Below, in pieces: positions 45,838-55,554 of a DNA stretch of 64,000 bases. The position numbers and the translations under genes are program-made. The notes beneath the pieces are model-generated. The model did not search any database. It had not been told where the DNA came from and saw nothing but the letters and a program-made list of their open reading frames with translations. Within the stretch, counting starts at the first letter, position 1. Each line of letters starts with the position of its first letter. This DNA is from Microbulbifer yueqingensis (GTDB taxonomy: Bacteria; Pseudomonadota; Gammaproteobacteria; Pseudomonadales; Cellvibrionaceae), in NCBI RefSeq assembly GCF_900100355.1, contig NZ_FNFH01000001.1:262963-326962 (forward strand), written 5' to 3'.

Positions 45838-46875
45838 ATGCAAATCACCCGCCCCCTGCTTGTCGCCGCTGTACTGGCTGCCAGCCTGCCGGCCGGCGCC
45901 GCCGGCCCCGACGACGGTTACCTGGACCTGGTCCCCTACTTCACCCGGGTCGACGGCGAGCGGGACACCGATCCCGATGCACTCGGCCTGCGGGCCGCGT
46001 ACGGATGGGGCTACGAGGGCCCCTGGTACAACGAAGTGCAGATATTCGGTGCCATCCTGGAAACCAACGAGTCCGAGATGACCGATTTCTACATGTCCGG
46101 CATCGGCTTCGATGTCGCGTACAACTTTGGTGACCGCCAGTGGTATACCCCCTACCTGCTCGCCGGCGTAGGCATCGCCCGCAACGACGTGATCCCCGAT
46201 GTGGACGACCAGACCGAGGGCTTCGTCAACTTCGCTGCAGGCTTCACCACCGAGGAAATATCCCGCCGCGGTATCCGCCTGCGCGCAGAGGTACGCTACC
46301 TGCATGACTTCTTCCAGGGCGGGCGCAACGACTGGCAGCTGGGCTTTGGCGTCAGCATCCCGCTGCGCTGTCCCCCGCCTCCGGTCGTGGCGATGGCACC
46401 GCCACCGCCACCCGAGCGTGGGCCGGTGGAGGTAAAGATGGCCGACTCGGATGGCGACGGTGTATTCGACCGGGACGACCGCTGCCCCGACACCCTGCCG
46501 GGCGCGCAAGTGGACAGCGAAGGCTGCGTGATTGCCGACCAGACCATCACCCTCGAGGCGGTGCGCTTCGAGCTCAATTCGGACCGCCTGACTCCCGGGG
46601 CCCGCGATGAACTGCTAACTACGGTGCGGGCGCTGCGCAGCCAGCCCGGCACGGCGGTGGAGATCGCCGGCCACACCGACAGCCTCGGCAACGACAATTA
46701 CAACCTGAGACTGTCACAGAAGCGTGCCAATTCGGTGCGGGCCTTCCTGATCAGTAACGGCATCGACGCCGGCCGTATCACGGCAAACGGCTACGGCGAA
46801 CAACAGCCGGTGGCGTCCAACGACACCGAGGCCGGACGCGCGCTGAACCGCCGGGTGGAAATGCGGTTCCGCTGA
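45838..46875 (+). CDS. OmpA-family outer membrane protein with TSP3 calcium repeat
   Basis: A 345-residue protein: signal peptide (about 1-21), an eight-strand OmpA-like beta-barrel (about 25-180), a proline-rich linker (PPPPVVAMAPPPPPE), a thrombospondin type-3-like calcium motif (DSDGDGVFDRDDRCPDTLPG near 205), and a C-terminal OmpA peptidoglycan-binding domain (about 235-345; HTDSLGNDNYNLRLSQKRA). Provides a noncovalent link between outer membrane and peptidoglycan. The ATG at 45838 is preceded by AAGGAAG. Ends at a strong terminator. Confidence 0.92.
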   Translation: MQITRPLLVAAVLAASLPAGAAGPDDGYLDLVPYFTRVDGERDTDPDALGLRAAYGWGYEGPWYNEVQIFGAILETNESEMTDFYMSGIGFDVAYNFGDRQWYTPYLLAGVGIARNDVIPDVDDQTEGFVNFAAGFTTEEISRRGIRLRAEVRYLHDFFQGGRNDWQLGFGVSIPLRCPPPPVVAMAPPPPPERGPVEVKMADSDGDGVFDRDDRCPDTLPGAQVDSEGCVIADQTITLEAVRFELNSDRLTPGARDELLTTVRALRSQPGTAVEIAGHTDSLGNDNYNLRLSQKRANSVRAFLISNGIDAGRITANGYGEQQPVASNDTEAGRALNRRVEMRFR

Positions 46876-46883
46876 CGCTTCCG

Positions 46884-46922
46884 GGCAGGCGTGCGGGAGA
46901 ATTTCCGTACGCCTGCCTTATA
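46884..46922 (+). terminator. Intrinsic terminator of the OmpA-family gene
   Basis: A 13-bp stem with one G-U pair (arms 46884-46896 and 46905-46917, loop of 8) follows the stop codon by 8 bases and leads into TTATAT. The T-run is short but the stem is strong. Confidence 0.65.
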
Positions 46923-47296
46923 TGGTCCCCAATACTCATGTGTTCTTGCCGGGGACAGTCGCCGGGATCTGGAGCCGCTTCCGCGCCGGTCATTTCCCCA
47001 CCTTCTTTTTACTGGACAGAATCCTAACCAGGGTCTACCCCGTCCACAGAATCTGTGGATAACTCTGTGGGCAATGCACGGGAAAATCCCGCCAAACCGC
47101 ATGATTCGGTTACCGCGTCTTTGTGAAGAAATTTTAATCAAAGAAATAAAGCGATAAAAATCAATAAGTTAGAAAAGACACTGAAAACTGGTTGACAAAA
47201 GAACGCGCTAAATTCGGCTATGTGACAAGAGCATTAACCTTGTGGAAAGTCTTGACACGCAGGGGTTAGGCCAAGTGGGCCGGGACCGCTCCCTCC
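46923..47296. other. AT-rich noncoding stretch with DnaA-box-like repeats
   Basis: No gene is supported in about 370 bases. A perfect DnaA box (TGTGGATAA, 47054-47062, reverse of TTATCCACA) is flanked by TGTGGGCAA (47066-47074) and a weaker CCGTCCACA (47040-47048). A conspicuously AT-rich segment follows (about 47115-47185), then another near-box TGTGGAAAG (47241-47249). Two TTGACA hexamers (47192 and 47252) lack matching -10 boxes. Confidence 0.5.
47054..47074 (-). other. DnaA-box pair
   Basis: TGTGGATAA (exact consensus on the minus strand) and TGTGGGCAA (two mismatches) start 12 bases apart. The wording resembles box clusters of Pseudomonas-type origins, but no dnaA, dnaN, rpmH or gidA gene is nearby. 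Confidence 0.5.
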
Positions 47297-47394
47297 CTCT
47301 CGGTCGCGGCAGGAGCTTGCAGTTCCCTTAATTAGACGGGGCCGGAGATACGGTGAATTTCGTTGTTGGTGTTATTGGAAACCTTCTCGATCAG
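47297..47394 (-). pseudogene. Decayed copy of the guaA 3' end (candidate attachment-site remnant)
   Basis: By hand alignment 47345-47394 matches 52402-52451 (inside guaA) at about 39 of 50 bases, including 14 consecutive identical bases (ACCTTCTCGATCAG read with the preceding A). On the minus strand it reads LIEKVSN..NEI..IS, against [17 protein letters not shown] in GuaA. Similarity continues to about 47297 through GCTTGC and TAGAC anchors at almost the same spacing, covering the last codons of guaA, but with small indels and loss of the stop. It abuts the start of the FimV-like gene. Confidence 0.65.
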
Positions 47395-47431
47395 CTTGCC
47401 CAAAATTGCTGGGCCACCGGAAAAAAATGTA

Positions 47432-49420
47432 ATGGATCTACGCCACGCCCTGCCACGAACGCCAGGGGCCGCAACACTGATTGCGTTGATACTGCAAATC
47501 CCCCTGCTTCTCGCCAGCGCGCCCTCCCTGGCCTTGGGGCTGGGCAATGCCTCGCTCAAGACGGCCCTCGGCTATCCGCTCGCTGTTGAAATTCCCATAC
47601 TGGACCGCAGCGCTTCACTGGGTGTGGAGCAAGTCAGGGTCCACCAGGTTCTCGGTCTCGATGCGGAGCAGATGGGCTACGATCTGGCCGCCAGTGCCCA
47701 GCCCCTGTTGATCAGTGTCTATGAGCAGTCTGGCGGCCTTACCATCCAGGTAAAGTCGGCTGCGCCTGTATATGAGCCTCTCGTGAGCTTCGTCCTGGAG
47801 CTGAGCTGGCCCGGTGGCACCCTCTACCGCGACTACAGCCTGCTGCTGGACCTGCCGCCTGCCGCACCCAGAAATCCGCCAGCAACCGAGGCCCGAACCA
47901 CCAGCCCGGAGGCGCAACCAGCCGTCATGGCGCGCCCCTCCCATACTGGCAAGCAATGGCGCGTGGAGCCCGGTCAAAGCCTCTGGCGCATTGCCCGCCG
48001 GATACAACCCGACCCCCGCATCCCGCTGGATACCGTAATGGCGGCCATACATGAACGTAATCCTCACGCATTCCTCAACGGCGACATGAACCGGCTCCAG
48101 GCCGGTGCGCTGCTCAATCTGCCAGGAGCCGCTGATTACTCTGCGCCGCCAGCCAGCGCAAGCCGCCCAGCCACTGCAGCGTCAGCCCTGGCAGGGCAGG
48201 AGCCACTCCCTCCGACAGCGGATACTGCCTCCCCCACGGCCCAAACCGAGCAAGCACGCCGGGGCCGCCTGCGCCTGTCTGGCAGCCCGACCGCAACCAG
48301 CGGCGGCCACACCGTACGTCTTAGTGAAGAAATTGATGCCATGAAAGAGCAGCTCGACAAGGTCAACCGGGAAAATGCGCAGCTGCGCCAGCAAATCCAG
48401 CGCATCAAGGCCAGCGAATACCTGGCCGTGATGCAGGAAATGCTGCAGCTGCAGGAACAGCGCATCACCCAGCTTAAAGCGCAACTGCGTACTGACGCCG
48501 TTGACATGGACGACGCGGGCAGCGCCGGTACCACTCCTGGCGGCATCAGTACCCCTGCGTCGCCGGCCCCGGCCGTCGTTCGCGAACCTGCTCCGAGCTA
48601 TGCAGCCCTGCTACTCCTGATCCTGGCCGGTATCGCCGGGGGTGTCGTGCTCAGCCAGGTACCGGCCTGGATTCAGAAGCGCCGCATGGCTATATCCCGC
48701 TGGCCAGAGGACCGGGCTGTTCGCTTCAATACGCTCACCACCCACTGGCGCGGCGAATTCCCGCCGCCTGCCCCGGAGCCGTATGTAACTGGAGCGGAGG
48801 AAAGCGGAATGGAGCCTGTTGCCGATCAAGAGGAGGGCCAGGAAAGTGCTGGCGGCACTGCAACGGCCGGGCCCGAGCATCTTTTCGGAAAACTACGATT
48901 GGATGGGTCATTCGGCGGGGACTCCGCAAAGCGCTCGGCGCAAAGCAGCCCACCGAGCGAGGGCGTAATGGCACCAGATTTTGCTACATACGATGAGCTG
49001 CCCCTGGACGAAGTGGCACCACCTGCCGCGGAACCTGCGTCCGGGGCGATGCAGAGCGAGGCGACAGAAAGTGGCGATGCCGGTGTGAGAAGCTCCACCA
49101 GTAAGGAAAGCGGCATGGAGGCTGCGGGCGGTGGAGAGGAAAGCCTGGAAAATGCCGCCAGCCCTGCTCGCCCGAGCCCGGAAAGCCTTTTCGAGGACCT
49201 GCAGTTGGACGAATCCTTCGGCCAGGACTTGGCCAATTCGTCACCACACAGCGGCCTGCCCGGCGGTGAAGATCTGGTGCTGGATTTCGTTGCATTTGAC
49301 CAGCTGGCCGTGGGCGAAATTGATACCGCAGCTGCGGAACCCGAGCCCGCCGCCGAGAGCGACGTTGGCGAGAGCGGCGATATCAATCTCACAAGCGCCA
49401 GTAGCAGGGCGGGGACTTAA
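47432..49420 (+). CDS. Short FimV-like LysM membrane protein with duplicated acidic C-terminal repeat
   Basis: A 662-residue protein. A signal/anchor region (about 1-34) leads to a FimV N-terminal domain (about 35-140; LGNASLKTALGYPLAVEIPI), a LysM-like module (about 177-230; WRVEPGQSLWRIARRI), a coiled coil (about 304-350), a transmembrane helix (about 390-412) and a cytoplasmic acidic region. The last part contains two related segments of about 70 residues, starting near 481 (PEHLFGKLRLDGSFG) and 583 (PESLFEDLQLDESFG). The TPR-rich cytoplasmic domain of Pseudomonas FimV is absent. FimV organises the cell pole and is needed there for cAMP production; next gene is an adenylate cyclase. Start chosen at ATG 47432; an earlier in-frame ATG at 47363 lies within the guaA remnant. 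Confidence 0.8.
   Translation: MDLRHALPRTPGAATLIALILQIPLLLASAPSLALGLGNASLKTALGYPLAVEIPILDRSASLGVEQVRVHQVLGLDAEQMGYDLAASAQPLLISVYEQSGGLTIQVKSAAPVYEPLVSFVLELSWPGGTLYRDYSLLLDLPPAAPRNPPATEARTTSPEAQPAVMARPSHTGKQWRVEPGQSLWRIARRIQPDPRIPLDTVMAAIHERNPHAFLNGDMNRLQAGALLNLPGAADYSAPPASASRPATAASALAGQEPLPPTADTASPTAQTEQARRGRLRLSGSPTATSGGHTVRLSEEIDAMKEQLDKVNRENAQLRQQIQRIKASEYLAVMQEMLQLQEQRITQLKAQLRTDAVDMDDAGSAGTTPGGISTPASPAPAVVREPAPSYAALLLLILAGIAGGVVLSQVPAWIQKRRMAISRWPEDRAVRFNTLTTHWRGEFPPPAPEPYVTGAEESGMEPVADQEEGQESAGGTATAGPEHLFGKLRLDGSFGGDSAKRSAQSSPPSEGVMAPDFATYDELPLDEVAPPAAEPASGAMQSEATESGDAGVRSSTSKESGMEAAGGGEESLENAASPARPSPESLFEDLQLDESFGQDLANSSPHSGLPGGEDLVLDFVAFDQLAVGEIDTAAAEPEPAAESDVGESGDINLTSASSRAGT
48872..49395 (+). 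repeat. Two diverged in-frame repeats in the FimV-like gene
   Basis: Repeat 1 (about 48872-49080) and repeat 2 (about 49178-49395) each encode PExLF-x2-L-x-LD-x-SFG, a Ser/Pro/Gly spacer, DF-x2-[YF]-[DE]-x-L-x-[LV], a Pro/Ala/Glu stretch and ESGD. The DNA copies are diverged, so the duplication is old and protein sequence appears selected. Confidence 0.7.
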
Positions 49421-49661
49421 TTGCCCTGCGGCAAGGACCAGCCCCCGGCAAGAGCCCGGCTTACCGGCGATCATTGGCGCATGGTGCTCGACTGCCCCCC
49501 CTTGAACAGCCCGAACCGCTCGATAAACTGGCTTATGGACCTGACCGGCAGGTCGGACACCGCCGGTAGCGAGACTTGAATCACAGTCCTACCGCGGCCC
49601 AAGAACTGCTATAGTCCATTCCCGCTCCGCTACACATAACCAATAATGGAGAAGGCTCCAG
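49421..49661. other. Gap between the FimV-like and cyclase genes
   Basis: About 240 bases with no supported gene. A -10-like TATAGT at 49610-49615 lies about 47 bases before the cyclase start, without a clear -35, so the cyclase may have its own weak promoter. Confidence 0.35.
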
Positions 49662-51185
49662 TTGAAAACCAAGGTCACAGCCATCTTGCGAACCGTTGTC
49701 AGCGTGCTACAAGCGCGCCTGAACCGGTTGTGGCCTGGCCATTTCCCGATCGCGTTCAAACTGGCGCTGGTCATGACCTTCTTGCTGGTCCTGGGGATGG
49801 CAAGCCTGGGCCTGTTTATCAGTAACAACCAGAACCAACTGATGCGGGCGCAGCTGGATGATTTCGGCCACACCATGGCGCTGCAGCTGGCGAAACTGGC
49901 CAGTGAGCCGATCCTGGCGGAGGACAGCCTGCACCTGCGCATGCTGACCGCCAATCTTAGCCAGGATGACAAAGTCCTCGGGGCCGGCATCTACGCTCAT
50001 AACGGTGAACTGCTGTCGGCGGCCGGCATCCAGCCGGACCGGGCGGGTAGCGTTTCCGGTGCAGCCGGGGTGACATCCCACCCCTGGTTCCGGCGCACGG
50101 CGGACAGGCCGCCGGAGCGGTTGATCAGCTTTACCGCGCCAGCCATCTACCAGGACGTCCGGGTCGGTTCGGCAGTGGTGACCTTGTCCGCGTCGCTAAT
50201 GGACCAGGCCGCGGCCGAGGCCCGCCATGCGATTGTCTACGCCACACTGGCCATGACCTTACTGGCGTCCCTGCTGGCCTATTGGCTGAGCCGGCGCCTG
50301 TCCCTGCCGATACACAACCTGATGGAAGCGACCCGGGCCATCGACCGCGGCGACCTGGCGACCCGAATCGACGACCGTCGCAACGATGAAATCGGCTTTT
50401 TAATCGAAGGTTTCAACAATATGGCGGCCGGGCTGTTGAAGAAATCGCAGGTCGAGCAGGTCTTTTCCCGCTATGTGTCAAAAAACGTCGCCGACAAGGT
50501 GCTGGCCAACCTGGACGAGATCCGCCTGAGCAGCAGGCCGGTCGAGGCGACCGTACTGTTCGCCGATATCGTCGGGTTTACCGCAATGTCGGAGAAGCTG
50601 GAGCCGAGCCAGGTCTCCGAACTGTTGAACGAGTATTTCTCCTGTATTTCAGGCGCCTGCTCGTTGTATGGCGGCGTAGTCGACAAGTTTATCGGCGACT
50701 GCGCGATGCTGGTTTTCGGCGTGCTGGAGGACGACTCCGACCACGCATTCAACGCGGTCAGTTGTGCGGTATTGATCCAGCGGCTGGCGGCGCAGTTAAA
50801 CGAGCAGCGCCGCGCTGCCGGCGAGCCCGAAGTACACTTCCGCATTGGCATCAACAGCGGCGCCATGCTGGCCGGCAACCTGGGCTCCGACGACCGCATG
50901 GAGTACACGGTGGTCGGGGATTCCGTCAACCTCGCCTCCAGGTTATGCTCCGTAGCCAAGTCGGACCAGATCATTATGCGAGAAGAGCTCTTTAATGTTC
51001 TGCAGCCCCGCGTCACTGCGCAAGCCGTACAGACCCTTTCGATCCGCGGCAAGTCAGCGCCGGTGAGGATCTATTCGGTGCAAGACATCCATCGCAAATT
51101 TCAGTCACTGCTGCAGGCCAATCTGCAGGGGCTACTGAACCATCGGGCCAATAAACATTGCCCACGGACTGTCGCCCATGCCTAG
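49662..51185 (+). CDS. Class III adenylate cyclase with periplasmic sensor and HAMP
   Basis: A 507-residue inner membrane enzyme making cAMP. TM1 is at about 33-53, a periplasmic domain at 54-188, TM2 at about 190-209, HAMP at about 207-262 and the cyclase domain at about 293-470. Metal-binding Asp302 (FADIVGFTAMS) and Asp346 (DKFIGDCAML), Lys342, Thr416 in EYTVVGD, and Asn423/Arg427 in VNLASRL are all present, so it should be active. Thr where class IIIa has Asp marks class IIIb, the bicarbonate-responsive group that includes Pseudomonas CyaB. The N-terminal half resembles the Smp/AhpA type. Start is TTG at 49662 with AGAAGG upstream. The stop overlaps the lipoprotein gene by eight bases. 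Confidence 0.9.
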   Translation: MKTKVTAILRTVVSVLQARLNRLWPGHFPIAFKLALVMTFLLVLGMASLGLFISNNQNQLMRAQLDDFGHTMALQLAKLASEPILAEDSLHLRMLTANLSQDDKVLGAGIYAHNGELLSAAGIQPDRAGSVSGAAGVTSHPWFRRTADRPPERLISFTAPAIYQDVRVGSAVVTLSASLMDQAAAEARHAIVYATLAMTLLASLLAYWLSRRLSLPIHNLMEATRAIDRGDLATRIDDRRNDEIGFLIEGFNNMAAGLLKKSQVEQVFSRYVSKNVADKVLANLDEIRLSSRPVEATVLFADIVGFTAMSEKLEPSQVSELLNEYFSCISGACSLYGGVVDKFIGDCAMLVFGVLEDDSDHAFNAVSCAVLIQRLAAQLNEQRRAAGEPEVHFRIGINSGAMLAGNLGSDDRMEYTVVGDSVNLASRLCSVAKSDQIIMREELFNVLQPRVTAQAVQTLSIRGKSAPVRIYSVQDIHRKFQSLLQANLQGLLNHRANKHCPRTVAHA

Positions 51186-52239
51186 TCTGGTCCGCCCAAT
51201 CCTGCTATGGCTGCTGTTATTGCCACTGTTGCCGGCCTGTAGCCTTATGCCGGCGCAACAGCAGGCGCTGGAAGGTTTACCGCCTGCGGCGCTGGAAGAA
51301 GCCCGCCGGCAGTCGGCCGAGCTCGACCAACTGCAGCAACTGGATATTGCGACGCCGGCTCAACAAAAACAAATCAAACAACTGCACAGCAGCCTGGAGC
51401 AATTCGAGCGTGACGTAATCCGCGCTGCGAGCCGGCTGGAGCAACAGGACGACTGGCACGGCGCCGAGCAGATTCTTCATCGCGCGACCAGCGCGCTGCC
51501 GGACAGCCGGGTACTGGATTCGGCGCGAGAGCAATTGGACGAGCGACGCCAGTTGCGCGAAGAGCTGGTGCGTATGGAACTGTCGATTCATCGCGGCGAG
51601 CAGTTGCTGAAAGACGCCAAAGCCTACGAGCGCCTGCGGCAGCTCAAGGGCCCCGGCCTGGTGACCTCGCTGGAACTGAAGCTGTACCAGCGGAAACGCC
51701 ACAAAGCGGCAGAGGAGCTGCAGTATTATGCGCAGCGGGCATTGGAACGGCAGGACTATTCGCTGGCCCGCCGCGGCCTGCAGATTGCACAGCGGTTGTA
51801 CGGCGACGACTATCAGTCTGACAATATCGAGCGCGACCTGGCCGAGGCCAACCGCCAGCTTCGCAAGGCGAAACGGCCACCAGCCAGGAGCTCCGTGGAC
51901 AATAAGGCAGTCGTGGAAGTGCAGCAGGCGCTGGATACCGGCGATCTGCTCGGCGCGCGACAGCAGCTAAACCGGCTTCTGCAGCGGTGGCCGCGGAATC
52001 CCCAACTGCTGGATTTGCAAGAACAGTTCCGCACGCGTCTAAGCGCCAGGGTCGAAACCGCGATCAAGCGGGGCAATGAACTATACAGCCGGGGCGATAT
52101 CAGCGGCGCCCTCGATGTCTGGCGCGAAGCCAAAAGCCTGGACCCGGATAACGTCGAGTTGCAGGCCAGCATCGCCCGGGCAGAAAAATTACTGCAAAAC
52201 CTGCGGGCCCTGTCGACGCCGTCGAATGCCGAATCCTGA
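51178..52239 (+). CDS. Helical TPR-like outer membrane lipoprotein
   Basis: A 353-residue protein with a lipoprotein signal peptide and lipobox LLPAC (Cys21); Ser at +2 predicts sorting to the outer membrane by the E. coli rule. The mature protein is almost entirely alpha-helical and rich in Gln, Leu and Arg, with TPR-like helix pairs in the C-terminal third (RGNELYSRGDISGALDVWREA, WPRNPQLLDLQEQFRTRLSA each shortened here: key parts GNELYSRGDISGALDVW and AKSLDPDNVELQ). No catalytic motif is seen. It overlaps the cyclase gene by eight bases, indicating a functional pair. It could sense or scaffold in the periplasm for the cyclase sensor domain (inference). Confidence 0.82.
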   Translation: MPSLVRPILLWLLLLPLLPACSLMPAQQQALEGLPPAALEEARRQSAELDQLQQLDIATPAQQKQIKQLHSSLEQFERDVIRAASRLEQQDDWHGAEQILHRATSALPDSRVLDSAREQLDERRQLREELVRMELSIHRGEQLLKDAKAYERLRQLKGPGLVTSLELKLYQRKRHKAAEELQYYAQRALERQDYSLARRGLQIAQRLYGDDYQSDNIERDLAEANRQLRKAKRPPARSSVDNKAVVEVQQALDTGDLLGARQQLNRLLQRWPRNPQLLDLQEQFRTRLSARVETAIKRGNELYSRGDISGALDVWREAKSLDPDNVELQASIARAEKLLQNLRALSTPSNAES

Positions 52240-52283
52240 CCGCCAATCACCTCGGACAGCATCCAGGCTGTAGCCACGCCAGC

Positions 52284-52315
52284 ATCCGGGCGCAGCCTTG
52301 CGCCCTCGCCCGGAT
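52284..52315. terminator. Stem-loop between the lipoprotein gene and guaA
   Basis: ATCCGGGCG (52284-52292) pairs perfectly with CGCCCGGAT (52307-52315). It lies between two convergent genes. Neither side has a proper T-run, so terminator activity is uncertain. Confidence 0.4.
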
Positions 52316-52346
52316 TCCCCGCTTCGTTTCAAAGCCTGGTAGTCAC

Positions 52347-53924
52347 TTACTCCCACTCGATGGTGGCCGGCGGCTTGCTGGATACGTCGTAGACCACTCG
52401 CGAGATATGCTCTATCTCGTTGATGATGCGGTTGGAGACCTTCTCGATCAGTTCATACGGCAGGTGCGCCCAGCGGGCGGTCATGAAGTCGACGGTCTCG
52501 ACGGCCCGCAGTGCGACGACATATTCGTAGCGACGACCGTCTCCCACCACGCCCACGGACTTGACCGGCAGGAAGACGACAAAGGCCTGGCTGGTCTTGT
52601 GGTACCAGTCCGCCTTGCGCAGTTCCTCGATGAAGATGGCGTCGGCCTCGCGCAGGATATCCGCGTACTCCTTTTTCACCTCGCCCAGAATACGCACGCC
52701 CAGGCCGGGGCCCGGGAAGGGATGGCGATAGACCATGTCGTACGGAAGACCCAGTTCCAGGCCGATCTTGCGCACCTCGTCCTTGAACAGTTCGCGCAGC
52801 GGCTCCACCAATTCCATTTGCATTTCTTCCGGCAGGCCGCCCACATTGTGGTGTGACTTGATCACATGGGCCTTGCCGGTCTTGGCCGCGGCGGACTCGA
52901 TCACGTCCGGGTAGATGGTGCCCTGGGCCAGGTAGTTCACATCCTCGAGCTTGGCCGCCTCCTCGTCGAACACCTCGATAAAGGTATTGCCGATAATCTT
53001 GCGCTTGGCCTCCGGCTCGTCCTCGCCCGCCAGGCGCGACAGGAACAGGTCTTCCTTGTCCGCGCGGATCACCTTGACGCCCATGTTGTCGGCGAACATC
53101 TCCATCACCTGGTCGCCCTCTTCCTTGCGGAGCAGGCCATTGTCGACGAACACACAGGTCAGCTGGTCGCCGATGGCCTTGTGCAGCAGTGCCGCCACCA
53201 CCGAGCTGTCGACACCGCCGGAAAGGCCCAGCAGCACCTTGGACTCGCCCACCTGGTCGCGCACCCTGGCGATGGAATCCTCGATGATGTTTGCCGGGGT
53301 CCAGAGTTTCTCGCATTTGCACAGGCCGATGACGAAGCGCTCATAGATGCGCATGCCCTGCAGTGTATGGGTCACCTCGGGGTGGAACTGGACGCCGTAG
53401 AAATGCTTTTCGGGATGATACATGCCGGCGATCGGGCAGGACTCCGTCGAGGCCATCAGCTCGAAGCCCTCCGGCATCTGCACAACCTTGTCACCGTGGC
53501 TCATCCACACATCCAGCAGCCCGTGGCCGTCGCCATCCAGGTGGTCCTTGATGTCATCGAGCAGCGCAGAGCTGCCCTCGACCCGCACCTGCGCATAGCC
53601 GAATTCACGGATATTGCTGCCCTGCACTGCACCGCCCAGCTGGTGCGCCATGGTCTGCATGCCGTAGCAGATACCCAGTACCGGTACTCCCAGCTCAAAT
53701 ACTGCGTCCGGTGCCCGCGGGGAGCCCTCTTCCGGTACCGACTCGGGGCCGCCGGCAAGGATGATGCCCTGCGGGTTGTACTCGCGGATCTCCTCGTCGG
53801 TCATGTCGAAGGCGCGGATCTCGGAGAATACGCCCAGCTCGCGCACGCGGCGGGCAATCAACTGGGTGTACTGGGAACCGAAGTCGAGAATCAGGATTCG
53901 GCTGGCATGGATATCTTGGGACAT
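52347..53924 (-). CDS. guaA: GMP synthase (glutamine-hydrolysing)
   Basis: A 525-residue enzyme converting XMP to GMP. The class I glutaminase domain has Cys86 in GICYGMQ and the His/Glu pair in [10 protein letters not shown]. The ATP pyrophosphatase P-loop is [10 protein letters not shown] near 235. The C-terminal dimerisation domain ends KPPATIEWE, fully intact. It lies downstream of guaB in a guaBA operon. Its 3' end is duplicated in decayed form at 47297-47394, and is the presumed integration site of the intervening genes. Confidence 0.98.
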   Translation of the reverse strand: MSQDIHASRILILDFGSQYTQLIARRVRELGVFSEIRAFDMTDEEIREYNPQGIILAGGPESVPEEGSPRAPDAVFELGVPVLGICYGMQTMAHQLGGAVQGSNIREFGYAQVRVEGSSALLDDIKDHLDGDGHGLLDVWMSHGDKVVQMPEGFELMASTESCPIAGMYHPEKHFYGVQFHPEVTHTLQGMRIYERFVIGLCKCEKLWTPANIIEDSIARVRDQVGESKVLLGLSGGVDSSVVAALLHKAIGDQLTCVFVDNGLLRKEEGDQVMEMFADNMGVKVIRADKEDLFLSRLAGEDEPEAKRKIIGNTFIEVFDEEAAKLEDVNYLAQGTIYPDVIESAAAKTGKAHVIKSHHNVGGLPEEMQMELVEPLRELFKDEVRKIGLELGLPYDMVYRHPFPGPGLGVRILGEVKKEYADILREADAIFIEELRKADWYHKTSQAFVVFLPVKSVGVVGDGRRYEYVVALRAVETVDFMTARWAHLPYELIEKVSNRIINEIEHISRVVYDVSSKPPATIEWE

Positions 53925-53962
53925 GGCTTACTCGATTGTTACAGGGTGGAGGCCCAGAAACT

Positions 53963-53989
53963 GCGAGCGGACCCCGTGGGTCCGCTCGC
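53963..53989 (-). other. Perfect 12-bp hairpin between guaB and guaA
   Basis: Arms 53963-53974 and 53978-53989 pair perfectly around a 3-base loop in the 100-base guaB-guaA gap. No T-run follows, so it may act as a processing or stability element rather than a terminator. Confidence 0.6.
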
Positions 53990-54024
53990 CATCAATCATG
54001 ATAGTTACTCAAATAAAGGCGCTA

Positions 54025-55518
<1,494 letters not shown>

Positions 55519-55554
55519 TCAAACCTCGAGATAGCGGGATTGGGTATCGGCGCG

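Larger units (their letters stand above)
47297..52346. mobile_element. Putative element integrated at the guaA 3' end (no recombinase left)
   Basis: Three plus-strand genes (FimV-like, adenylate cyclase, lipoprotein) are bracketed by the intact guaA 3' end (52347 onward) and a decayed second copy of that 3' end (about 47297-47394), both in the same orientation. Site-specific elements that target the guaA 3' end leave exactly this arrangement. No integrase, excisionase or transfer gene is present, so it would be an old, cargo-only remnant or a short element mobilised in trans. The copies differ at about a fifth of positions in the best 50 bases, so the exact core site is unclear. Confidence 0.5.

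Noticed and set aside
49482-49580. A 32-codon plus-strand frame starting ATG between the FimV-like and cyclase genes
   Set aside because: Very short, no ribosome binding site and no homology; kept only as noncoding gap.
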